Shown here piece after piece: positions 35,040-45,875 of a DNA stretch of 64,000 bases (position 1 is the stretch's first letter; every line of letters begins with the position of its first letter). The notes under the pieces are model-generated. The model saw nothing but the letters and a program-made list of their open reading frames with translations, was not told the DNA's origin and ran no database searches. The position numbers were made by a program, and so were the translations under genes. The DNA comes from Sclerodactyla briareus (taxonomy: Eukaryota; Echinodermata; Holothuroidea; Dendrochirotida; Sclerodactylidae). The stretch covers positions 248,001 through 312,000 of the forward strand of contig JAODTK010002887.1 of assembly GCA_026419785.1 (NCBI GenBank), read 5' to 3'.

Positions 35040-35790
35040 GTGGAAGGATTACCCATGCATACCGAGTTCTCGAATTTTAAATCGAATAGCCAAAAGTGCA
35101 TAATTTTTTCAAGTGTTTCGCGCGCATTGCGTTGTTCTGCTTCCAGGCGTTTAATATGCGAGATATGCCAATTCGAAATTTCGTTTCACTCGATTAATTT
35201 CAGAAGCCTTGTGGAAGACCTTCCCCCACCCCCCCCTCCCATTCTTCTAAGATGGAAAATTCGGGCGAAAATTCGTGGAAAGTTTGGGGAAAGAAAAAAG
35301 GAAAAGTTAAAATGGCTGAATTTTTGAAGTCTTTTTCGATAAGCTGGCCGGAAACATGTAATTTCTTTCGATCCTTCGCGCGCTGCCGGTAGTTTCCGAC
35401 TTCGGTACAATTTCCTGCTCCCAAATTTGCGGGTCCCGTACCCCTATGGCTTTTTCCCTTCGATCCCACCGGAGACCGTTCGGTACACCCCTGGATCCCA
35501 CGCAAACAAAACCAGAGTAGAAAATGTGATAAAAATAACCATGTGTGATTTTCGGTAAATCATCTTAGTATGCACAATGGTAACTTTTTGTCTGTCTTTT
35601 CCTTACTCAAATTCACACATGTCCATGGTGTCCATTGAACTTGCAGTGGCGTTTCCATCGATCTGGAGGGTTATGAAAATCTGAACTTTCGACCTACGCT
35701 CCGCGCCAACCGATCGTGGCGCTCCGCTTAGATGGTCATTTGCATTCGATGTGTCCCCCCCCCCCCACTTTTCGAACGCTCCGACGCCCC
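35040..35790 (+). repeat. Dispersed repeat family, copy C (partial, diverged)
   Basis: CCAAAAGTGCATAATTTTTT and TTTCGCGCGCATTGC near 35089-35130 match the CGCGCG block of copies A and B. ACCTACGCTCCGCGCCAAC and GCTCCGCTTAGATGG near 35692-35733 match their 3' blocks. The middle differs or is shifted. Confidence 0.5.
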
Positions 35791-38430
35791 TGCGTTAAAC
35801 TGAATGTGATGGTGTGATTAAAAACATTTTTCAAGACGTTTTTACTTAATGGACACTTGTCCCTATGTATTTTGAACAGGTTTTTAAAATAATGTGATAG
35901 ATATAGTTACTAACGAATGGAATGTGTGGCAATATGGTTTTTTCGTAACAGTAATTATTCACACAACAAAATACCGTTATTATTGAAACTGGACGAAACA
36001 TTTTCAATAACGTTTCCAACAACGTTTTGTATTTGCTGGGCATCCGGCCTATAACATAGGATCATCTTTTACCCTTTACGAAGTATCTGATGCCTAGGAG
36101 TCAACCAAGATCAATGGAATCACCACTAGTAGTCAATCATTAATGTGTGGACTGATAGATTTTTCCATATTTCCAGTAAAAGTATGCCTTATCATATATC
36201 TGTCTTCAATACAATAAAATAAGAGCGCAACTCTGGCGGTGCCTGCTTCCTTGCCTTCTTTTCTCTCGACATGTTCCCCTTACTCAGGCGATATATCGTA
36301 ACCATGCAGATGTTGATTGCAAACTCCCAACCCACAACCTTGACCAAAACAATCACGCTGCAATCTTGCTTCTAACTAAAGGGCATGAGATGAAGCTTGT
36401 TGCTTTGAACCAATGTCAAACGCTTCATCTGCGGGCAATTGAAATGAAATACCTCACAGAAACGATAAACCCTGGTAAGTAGTATTCTTGAGAATGAAGG
36501 TAAGAAGTCACGAGTCATACCCCTCGAGTCCATGTTTTTGCTCATCTCAGTGTCGGAATCCCCAGCAGCCGTAACACGTAAGTCCAACAGACCGCCCGGC
36601 AGGCTAAATGATGATTGTCACTTAGGGACAAACCTCTCATTAATCCATCAGGCACTGTGTGGTCAAAGCAGATAGTTGGAATGAAGTGGCAGTTCTTTGT
36701 AATCAGACACCAACATCATTAACAATGTGGAAAAAATATCTTTTTAGGGGAATATGTGGGGAAAGAGAAGTGCATACAGGCCTGTTTATTGTCAATTGCA
36801 TCCCTCGACTATCCCTGGACGGCGAGTCCTTGTAGGTACCAGTCAGTGTCAACAGCATGGTGTCCTCACACTGTTGGTCATTGTGCCTATGTCGTTAATC
36901 AATAAGTTGTGACTGAGGGGTAAGTCATGCCAGTCAATCGTTTCAATTTGTACAGCAGATCGTCTGTGGTGCTTCCAAGGACCTGTGGGTGTATCAATAG
37001 TTCATTATTTTTTTCAGGCACAAGTTGCTGAGGGGTGCATCTTTTGTTGCAGTGCAATGACTCCACCTGTCTGGGGAGCAAGGGGTGGGTATGCAATGGG
37101 ACAATGCTAACTGTTCAAATACTTGTATCCAAATAGCCATTTCCATCCATCAAATGTCATTATTGCTATTTTTAGGTTCCAAACTTTTTCACAAGGCTTT
37201 CATCACATTTCTCCTCCTACATTGGTGAGGGGCTTATGAATGGTCTCTCTATATGACCCACGCCAATGCAGCCCCGCTGAATTGGATGTCGCACTGCCAC
37301 TCCCATAACAAATTATTACTCCGGCTCAACGATAATAATACAACTAGATAATGAAACAGACAAGTCTTTTGTTGTAATTTTCTAGTAATATAGCCCATTT
37401 GAGACATTTCATCAGAATTATGTGGGCCAGTTATGTTATCAGTAATGACTTCTGGCCAATGTTTAACATGTTTATTATCCTGGCATTCCTTTTTTTCCCA
37501 ATAGTCCCATCATGTGACAGTCCACCACCAGTAGGAGGCACTGGGGGGGATACGAGAGATACTTTATCGACTTACACCCTGCCCTTTCTTCTGCCTGGGG
37601 GTACAGGGTAATGCCCTCACTTTTGCCTCATGGGTACTCGGGTAATGCCCTCACTTTTTGCTCATAGTCAAAAATGCCACAGATGTTGTGCCCTTCCTTA
37701 CTTTCAGAAGTTCCTTGACCTTGCTTTCTTCTTCCTCCTCCCATCCCAACTCACTGCTTTACTACTACACACACACCACAGTTAATCCCGCCCTCGTTAG
37801 GGCTTGTCTGTGAATCACGGAATGAATCCCCAATGTCAGTCCCTGCCTGCAAGGTCCTTCACAACCTGGAGTGTGCTTTTCCGCATTCCGCAGTAGGGAC
37901 GTGTAAACCATCAGAATCAGTAGATCTAAGTGGCACACAGAGAATAATTGGATACCCCTCTCTCAACTCCTCTTGAGCATTGCCCGGCCCAGTCACCATT
38001 TCCTACACTGAATGTCCTGACAGGCAAGTCTAATATTATTATGTTTTTGTTTACTTCTCCACTTCTTTGCAGTCTCAAACACACAGCTTGAGAGATTAAA
38101 TCCTTTTGAGGATTGGGGGACAAATGTTGACCAGTCAAATGGTGCTTATGATAGTATACACCTAATGCATACAGTGGTTTGAAGAGGATAATGGCTTGGC
38201 TACATAGGTGTTCTAAATGAATTCAGACTTCATGAATTTCCCTGGTTTGCTTTTCCTGCTTTGGTAATAACAGGGTAATGGGAACAGGTTTTGAAGAGCA
38301 TATCACCGTTTTTCAATTATGTATAAGCCAAACAAACGCTTTGCATTCCGAGTCTCCCCTAGAAGTAAATATATATACGCCTATGGAAAATTGCCAGTTT
38401 GTCTACCCCTTCCCTCGATATCCATAGATA
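35791..38430. other. No gene recognised (2.6 kb)
   Basis: AT-rich sequence with short open frames only. No motif, exon pair or repeat match to the rest of the window was found. Confidence 0.3.
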
Positions 38431-38439
38431 TCTATTAGA

Positions 38440-39260
38440 AGTACTCTACGCAAGAAGTGGCGTATCTGCCTTGCAATTAGAATTTGTCAATGAATGCACA
38501 GCGATGCAGGCTCCCAAATCTGGGCTACATTTTTCAATTTTCATAGCATGCCTAGGAACACCTTGCGGGAGGGGGGGGGGTGTGTTGCAAGTGTAAGAAA
38601 GAGGCTTATCTCTTCTTCCATTGGCAATTCCCCGCCCCCATACTCACACTTGACCACCTTATCTTATCAGGAGTATATACACTACATAGGCTGGTCCTGG
38701 TGCTAGTCAATTATCAGACATATCAGGAATAAAGATCAAATGACCATTGAAGAATTTGTACTGTCTATCACTGGGGTGGAATACTTGTATTGGGAATGGG
38801 AGAGGGGAGGGGGGAATGTAAGCAACCCAGATTTTATTGAAGAGGGCAAACACACACTTTGTGGTGCTAAATGTAACACTAATAGAGAGGAGGTATACGC
38901 ACTAAGAGCGTTTCTGTCTCTGCTTTGCAATTCGGAATTTGTCAATTAATGCATTGATGCAGGCTTCAAAAACATGCTACATTTTTCACATTTTCATAAT
39001 CTGCCTATGAAACCTGGGGGGGGGCGGGGGGTCTGCATGCAAGACCCCAAATTCCACCCCCACCCTAGCACAGCCACTACTGGTCAAGGAGGTTACATAT
39101 AGCGGGCACTACTGGGGCTATACTCATAAATGCAATTGCAGATTTGTACTGTCTTGTCTAGGTGAAATATTTGGTGCTATTCCAATACGAACTATCAGGA
39201 TAACAATAAAATGACAATTTCACGCTTTTGATCCTGTCTATCACTGGGGGAAATATTTGG
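38440..39260 (+). repeat. Two tandem copies of a segment of about 450 bases
   Basis: 38440-38605 matches 38890-39050: GCAATT-GAATTTGTCAAT-AATGCA-GATGCAGGCT-GCTACATTTTTCA-ATTTTCATA, then a G8-G10 run. 38700-38800 matches 39185-39260: ATCAGGA-AACAATAAAATGAC and CTGTCTATCACTGGGG. No coding potential is shared between the copies. Confidence 0.7.
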
Positions 39261-39529
39261 TTTGTTTTGGCTATATCTTTTTCTCCACATCGCCTTGGTA
39301 CAATGACACCCGCCTCCTGTTCGCAGAATATAAGGATTTGTCCTATGGTGAACACTGAATGACCCTTGACCTATCCAAACCAATCAGGTTATATCTTCAA
39401 TCATGTGTAACAATCCACAACAACTTATGATGAACTGATCGATACTTGCATTCATTGATTATCATGCTGAGCGAGGCAGATGTCAAATCCAAAAAATTTT
39501 ATTATCCTGACATTCCAGTGGTTTAGGAG

Positions 39530-39824
39530 CCTGTCTTGACCTCCACAGTCCTTGAGCTAGCTTGTGATATGAGTATCGATAGTATGGTAGTGTCATGACT
39601 TTTTCGTTTGTCTTACAAGACGCTTCGCGGCCCAACACATTAAAAGCAGGCAAAAGCACCAGGTCAAAGGTCATGAAGGTCAAAAGGTCAATAGGTCAAT
39701 GAGGTTCAAAGTTTGGTCCCGATGTATTCCCCCAGAAGAACGAAACTTGCCATTACAACATCACTCTCAAATGTTTCGTTGCCGAGATATAATGAACTGT
39801 TTTAGTAGTCGTCTTGACCTTCCA
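39530..39824 (+). repeat. Extra core unit of tandem-core family 1
   Basis: Matches the starts of both long duplicates that follow (TAGTATGGTAGTGTCATGAC, TTGTCTTA...AAGACGCTTC, AGGTCA-rich stretch, AACGAAACTTGCCATTAC, AAATGTTTCG). It is rich in AGGTCA hexamers, including AGGTCAAAGGTCA at 39661-39673. Confidence 0.75.
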
Positions 39825-41700
39825 CATTCATTGATATAGCTTTGTAAGAGTACGTTAGTATGGTATGTCATTTACCTTTTTTGTTGTCTTAACAGACGCT
39901 TCCCGCCCATACAAAAAAAAACAGGCAAGATCACTAGGTCAGAGGTCCAATGAGGTCAGAAAGGTCAAAAGGTCCAATAGGTCAAAGTCGGTCACCAGAT
40001 GTATTTTCAAAACCAGACGAAACACACTTTCCATTACGACTCACTCTAAATGTTTCGGTTTGCCAAGATATATATAATTGTCCATATGATGACCCTAACT
40101 AGACCTTGACCTCACACCAAAAAAATAGGGGCATCCCCCGCCATGGGTTACACCTACCTACCAATATGAATTCCAATACCTGCTTGCGATCCATTAGGAT
40201 ATCTTTGCGGAAAACCCTTTTCAAAGTTTGACCCTCATGACCTTGAACGACTATCGATTGGTACAAAAACACATAGGGTCATCCCTCTCCATGGTGAACC
40301 CCTACCTACCTGATATGAACATATACATGCTTGCGTTTTTTAGATATCGCGTGGAAACGTAAGTGTCCACACCACCACATACACCACACTCCACCACTAC
40401 CACACCGCCCACGCGTGACTTCATGATTGCCTTTTGGCTCGCCAGGAAGCCAAACCTTTCCAATCCAGTGTTCGTGGGATCCTTACGAGTAGTGCAGAAT
40501 GGAGGGCTCCAGTCCCCATTGACAGTATACACAAAGTACACCTGATAACTTATGCAGAAGATAGTGTACTATACAGGTCTAGCGTTGGACGGAAATAAAC
40601 CTTGACTATTCGTGATTAGATATTTGTTACCAAAAACGTTTGTGGCTCACGTGAATATGAATATGCTTACATAATTCTGACATGTTCGGAGATACTAAAA
40701 AATCCCGATTCTGTGACCCTTAGTAGGTAATTATTGCCAGTAAAGGTCAGTCCTCTCGTGAAGCGGGGGCGGGGAATTAGAATTAAGACCGATTAAGCGC
40801 TCATGTTTTTCAGTTAATTTCGCCTCATCATGCCGGTCCAATCAAGTGCAGAGCGCGTTCAACATGGACTGCCAAAAACGAATATTTGTGACGTCTTCGA
40901 ACTTAATAAACGATGGCAGCTCCGAAACCCCTTCTCTGCGTCACAACATTAATTGATGATTCAGCAGTGTGGCGCCAGGATTTCCCCCTACCGGGATCCC
41001 GTTACGAGTCCCCGACCGTGGAGGTCCCAAGTTCCCCGAACATCCATAGCCTCATCCTACTACTAGTATTTCTTTTGATGGGAAACCGATTTGTTATTTA
41101 ATCCTGTGCTTGGTTGAGTGATGCCAGTCTATTTCATCATTCCTAAATCTTGGGATACTTGCAGTAACTGCTCTTATTATGGAATTTAATTATAAACGGA
41201 TTGTTAGACAGGGGCGGTGGGGCCCTCTCTGTTATTCTCTTCTCAACCCAGATTTTAGAGCACTCACAGATTTCAAACTTATTGCATATGAGGACGAGAT
41301 CCACAGCATGTCATCCATTTGAAACGGGACAGCTGGGACGTATATGCAGGTTCACTTTTTAGGGCATCTTATGGTCAAAAAACCAACCATCTGTCTCCCA
41401 CAATCCTTCCATGAACCACTCCGTATAGATGTCTTCAAATAACTCCTATGACCCTCATTTGAGAATTTTTTGAGGCCTCATATCTACTTTAAACTTTTGC
41501 ATTGTAAAATTCGCGTTTGGAATATCATTTTCCGAATAATTATTTGTGGCATACTCCCATATTTCACCGGGGACTTGGGGCACCACCACATCTTGGTGAG
41601 GGGGAATTTCACCCCCTCATGTTCCACCACCACCCTTTGGGCGACGCCACTCGCCTAAATCCTGTAGCCAATTGGGACCTTTTGTTGGTGGGGTAATGGA
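39825..41700 (+). repeat. Long tandem duplication, copy 1 (about 1.9 kb)
   Basis: Collinear with 41701-43600. It consists of a family 1 core (39825-40350), a CA/CAC-rich tract (40360-40412), a degenerate terminal hairpin (about 40425-40452) and about 1.2 kb of flanking sequence ending GGGGTAATGGACC at 41690-41702. Copies differ by many single-base indels. Confidence 0.85.
40765..40915 (+). promoter_or_regulatory. Promoter-like cluster (GC box, CCAAT, CRE) before an ATG
   Basis: GGGGGCGGGG (Sp1-type GC box) at 40765-40774, CCAAT at 40838-40842, and TGACGTC (CRE-type) at 40889-40895, followed by ATGGCAGCTCCG at 40913. The ATG opens a 62-codon frame with no recognised domain. The GC box, CCAAT and ATG region recur in the second copy (about 42658-42800), but the CRE is altered and the frame stops early. 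Such short sites occur by chance, so this is suggestive only. Confidence 0.25.
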
Positions 41701-42255
41701 CCCCATGTTGATATAGCTTGTGTAAAGTATCTTAGTATGGGTAGTGTCATTGACTTTTTTGTTGTCTTAACAAGACGCTTTTCCCGCCAATACAAAAAAA
41801 AAAAACAGGCAAAAATCATCTAGGTAGGTCAGGTCAAGTGAGGTCAGAAGGTCAAAAGGTTAAATGATGTCAACGTCCCGGTCACCAGATGTAATTCTCC
41901 CAGACGAACAAAACTTTTCCATTACCTCCACAATTCGACTCTAGAAATGTGTTCGTTGGCCAAGGGAATATATAAGGATTGCCATTGATGACCCTAAAGA
42001 CCTTGACCCTCACACCACCAAAACAATAGGGGTCATCCCCGCCATGGGTTACACCTACCTACCAATATGAATTTCATACCCTGCTTGCGATCATTAGATA
42101 TCTTGCGGAAACACTTTTCAAAGTTTAACCTCTCATGACCTTGAACGACCATCGATTGGTACCAACAACATAGGGTCATCCCTTCCCTGGTGACACTTAT
42201 CTACCTGATATGAACATAATACATGCTTGCGTTTGTTAATATCGCGGAAACGAGT

Positions 42256-42312
42256 GTCACCCACACACACATACACACAGCACATACACACACATACCCA
42301 CCCACGCACACC
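42256..42312 (+). repeat. CA-rich microsatellite of family 1
   Basis: CACACACACATACACACAG-type imperfect CA repeat between the core and the terminal hairpin. Confidence 0.9.
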
Positions 42313-42322
42313 TGACTGCATC

Positions 42323-42349
42323 GATTCCTTTTGGCTTCGCCAAGGAATC
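42323..42349. other. Terminal hairpin of family 1
   Basis: GATTCCTT-TT-GGC, loop TTC, GCC-AAGGAATC: an 11-base-pair stem with a two-base bulge. The same hairpin ends family 2 with one compensatory pair change. Confidence 0.8.
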
Positions 42350-43600
42350 AAAAACAATTTCCAATCCATGTTTCTGGGATCCTTACTAGTAGTGCAGGAA
42401 TGGCGGGCGCCTCACAGTTGACAGTATACACAAAGTACACTGAGTACTTATGCAGAAGATAGTGACTATACAGGTCTAGCGTTGGACGGAACCCTTGACA
42501 TATTCGTGATTAGATTATTTTTGACCAACAAAATTATGTGGTCACAGGGATAGTGAATATGCTTCCAATAATTCTGAACATGTTCTAGATAAACTCCAAT
42601 CCGATCTGGTGACCCTTAGTAGTGTCATTGGATTTGCAGTAAGGTCAGTCTCGTGAAGCGGGGGCGGGGAATTAGAATTAAGACCGATTAAGCGCTCAAT
42701 GTTTTTTCAGTAATTCGCCTCATCATGCATGTCCAATGTCCCAATCAAGTGAGCGCGTTCAACCATTGACCAAAACGAATAAGTGTGACGGTCCTCGACC
42801 TTATACGATGGCAGCTCCGAGACCCATTCTCTGCGTCACAACTTAATTGATGATGCAGCCTTGGTGGCGCCATGGGGGGATTTCCCCGACCGGGGATCCG
42901 AGTTCCCCGACGTGGGGTCCAAGTTTCCCCGACGAGCCATAGCCTAGCCTACATACTATATTTCTTTTGATATGGCACCAGGATTTGTTATTTAATACTG
43001 TCCTGCGTTGAGTTACGGCACATTTCGATTTCAGAATTATAAATATTGGATTTACTTGCAGTAACGCTCTTATTATGGAATTTAATTATAACATGATGTT
43101 AGACAGGGGCGGTGGGGCCCTCTCTGTTATTCTTCTCAACAACCGAACCAACGAGTTTAGAGCACTCACCAGATTTTCAACTTTATTGCATAGTGGAGGA
43201 CTAGATCGCACAGCATGCAGCATTTTAAACGGGACAGCTGGGAACGTATATGTATGTCACTTTTTAGGGCATCTTATGGTCAAACCACCAATCATGTCTA
43301 CCCCCAAAATACCGTCCCTGACCACTCAGTATTTCCTTCAGAATAATCCCTAATGACCTCAGTTTGAGGAATTTTTGAGGGACTCATATCTACTTTTGTT
43401 CTATGTAAAATTAGCTTTTGGAATATACATTTTCCGAATAATATTTTGTGCATACTCCCCTATTTCATCTGGGGGGACTTGGTGCCCACCACATCTGTGG
43501 AGGGTGATGTTACCCTCAGTCACCCCCCCCACCCTTGGCGACGCCCCTGCTAAATCGTATGGGGACATTGTGACATTTTGTGGGGTAATGGACCTCCACA

Positions 43601-44554
43601 GTGTTGGTATTCATCACCCTCACTCTGAAGAATGTAATAGTATGGTATATGATCCCTCATTTCATTTTCACTTGAGAATAGTATTCCAGGACAACCTGGC
43701 ACTACTTTCTTTTTTTCAAATTCTGTGCAAAATCTTCAATGTGTGTCGAAGCCGCTGCATCCCGACCGAGGCCGTCAATAAATTTATATTATTACCATGT
43801 GTTTTAATAAATAAATAATTTTGTTTTGTCTTCCCCAATGGCGACAGTCTAGTCTTCTGATATTATATGAGACAGGAGTTTTGTCCCAAAAAATGAGGAT
43901 TGAACAAACCCAAGTTGATATGCAACAAATTTAATTCTTGAAGTCAGTACTCCGAATGAAAAAAAAATATGAATTCAGTTGTGAAAATGTTAATGCTTGT
44001 GTGATTTGCTATGAAGGTTATGCGTCTCATCAAATTAAAAAAAAAATGCTTTTGTATAGTTGACCACTTTGGCATAGTCCCATCCATTCCAGCGTACACA
44101 AGTTTGTGAATTTCATAAGTGTACAGGTACTGGCCCTTAGAAGATATAAGGACAAAAACGAAAAACGCGCACTGCATAAAAAAAAAACATAAAGATTCCA
44201 GCAGCTGTGGCAAAAGGCGGTTTGGCCGCGGGTGGGTCAGAATTAGCCGCCCCAAAGGCTAAACACTCTCTCCACTGGCGAACTACTAGCTGGGACAGAT
44301 AGCACAATTTGTATCCAGGGCATATAGAGCAGAGGTAATTGATTCTGGCCGCACCATCTGGCTTCCAATTAAAAGGTTGTGGAATTCAATTTGCGTGATT
44401 CCTGCCCATCCAATCAATTTGGGTACGACACATAATTGTTTTGTTTTTAATCTTTATAAAATAGCATTTCAAAATCCATCTTGGCTAGGCAGTCAGCAAT
44501 ACATTCACCCAATCAATGCAAGACATACAGTGACTCAACCCTAACGACAAAACC
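43601..44554. other. No gene recognised
   Basis: Open frames on both strands (43375-43818 plus overlaps the duplication; 43944-44255 minus) have no recognised content. There are A-rich runs at about 44037-44047 and 44178-44188. Confidence 0.3.
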
Positions 44555-44754
44555 AAACCAGAAAGCCAAGAGGCTTATGATACTTGAAGTTTGCTTACCT
44601 CAGATTACCCTTTGGCCTGATCATAAAACAAGAGGGATCGTGCACTCAATATGGGAACCCACATACCAGGTATGAAATTGATCCACCAAGGTGTACGGGG
44701 TCGACGAAGTATCGTGTTAACAAGCCAGGCGTCACACACACGTACCCACACAAT

Positions 44755-44799
<45 letters not shown>

Positions 44800-44890
44800 G
44801 GCGCGCGCGCTCGCGCACGCACACACACACATCACGCACGCACACCACACACTGTCATGACTGCATATATTCCTTTGACTAAAGTCATCA
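44555..44890 (+). mobile_element. Tandem-core family 2, short copy (single core)
   Basis: Starts CCAGAAAGCC with a small hairpin (AAGCC-AAGA-GGCTT), then one core (ATATGGGAACCCACATACCAG, TTGATCCACCAAG, CGTGTTAACAAG). A long CA/CG microsatellite follows (44756-44848), then TCATGACTGCATATATTCC with a degenerate terminal hairpin. It is the reverse complement of the ends and one core of 45851-47731. Non-coding, with no transposase. Confidence 0.75.
44756..44848. repeat. CA repeat with a CG-rich interruption
   Basis: About 20 CA units (44756-44797), then CCGGCGCGCGCGCTCGCGCA, then further CA/CGCA units. Alternating purine-pyrimidine of this kind can adopt Z-DNA. Confidence 0.95.
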
Positions 44891-45469
44891 TAATCAATAG
44901 TCTATGTACACACTACAGAGTACAGACTACAGTGTCAGTTAGGCTAATTTGACAGATAATACTAAATAGTGTTTAAATAATCTTTTTAAATACAAAATTG
45001 CAATTCAGCACTGCAGACGCAAGTACTTTCAGGCCTAGAAAAGTCCCCGCAATATTTTTTATAATTAAATAATAAAAATACATTCCACGATCTGCATCAC
45101 AGACCCCATCTCTGTATTTCAATGGTCAGGTCCAGGCTTATGCAAAGTTTTAAGCACTGGAGACTAGGATTTCACCTCGCAATTCCTACTACGATATGAG
45201 GGGGGACGGACAGTGAGAGGTTTCACATGTGACCGCGCCGGTGCAGGATTCACTGCCTCGTAGGCACTCCAGCGCTGCACTGGTGACTTTCATGGCCCAC
45301 AAGATGCGCGGGCGAGTGCAGCGCCAGTACATTTTATCGGCGTCTTATGGTATCCCATGCTACGTTAGTTGGTCGCGGTAATATTCAAAACAAATCCAGC
45401 AGCATCCTTGTGACTTTTTTTTTTTTTTTTTCTTTTGAAGCAAAAATATATTGTCCGGCAAAAACTGGC

Positions 45470-45494
45470 CTCGAGGCCGGCGGCCGGCCTCGAG
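45470..45494. other. GC-rich perfect hairpin
   Basis: CTCGAGGCCGG, loop CGG, CCGGCCTCGAG: an 11-base-pair perfect stem. Confidence 0.9.
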
Positions 45495-45654
45495 TCCTCC
45501 AACACTGAAAATAGGACTGTCTGATTGTCATCAAACATAGAAACTTAGCCTATATACACTGTCAGCATACCCTCCCTTTCATCATTTCCATTTCTGTGAC
45601 GATCTTGATCTTTACCTCAAGAACAAATTTCAAGCGGCGGGCAGAGACGGTAGC

Positions 45655-45675
45655 GAAGCGGTTAATAACCGCTTC
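45655..45675. other. Perfect 21-base palindrome
   Basis: GAAGCGGTTA, centre A, TAACCGCTTC. Function unknown. Confidence 0.9.
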
Positions 45676-45850
45676 AATTGTCTTTAAATACTATGCGCGG
45701 TGTAGTATTTCAAAGTGGGTACAGTGGACAACCATTTTGAATTTCCGAATGTACCAGTACAACCGAATTCCCTGAATTGCCCACAAACCAAAGAATCGTT
45801 TTGAGATTGAATTGAGCCTCCACTTAACCCCTATGGCATTCGCCCCTTTT

Positions 45851-45875
45851 GATTCCTTGACGAAGTCAAGGAATC
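45851..45875. other. Terminal hairpin of family 2
   Basis: GATTCCTTGAC, loop GAA, GTCAAGGAATC: a perfect 11-base-pair stem next to the TG repeat. Confidence 0.9.

Larger units (their letters stand above)
41701..43600 (+). repeat. Long tandem duplication, copy 2 (about 1.9 kb)
   Basis: Repeats copy 1 from GTTGATATAGCTTGTG to GGGGTAATGGACC (about 43574-43586). Its microsatellite (42256-42312) and terminal hairpin (42323-42349) are better preserved than those of copy 1. Confidence 0.85.
44891..45850. other. No gene recognised; two perfect palindromes and poly-T
   Basis: T17 at 45415-45431. Perfect hairpins lie at 45470-45494 and 45655-45675 and are listed separately. No protein is recognised. 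Confidence 0.4.

Noticed and set aside
44756-44848. CRISPR-like regular repeats
   Set aside because: These are simple CA/CG repeats with no spacers; the genome is eukaryotic.
44584-44952. A 122-codon frame rich in Thr-His repeats
   Set aside because: It is the CA microsatellite read as codons; the minus strand gives Cys-Val repeats in the same place.
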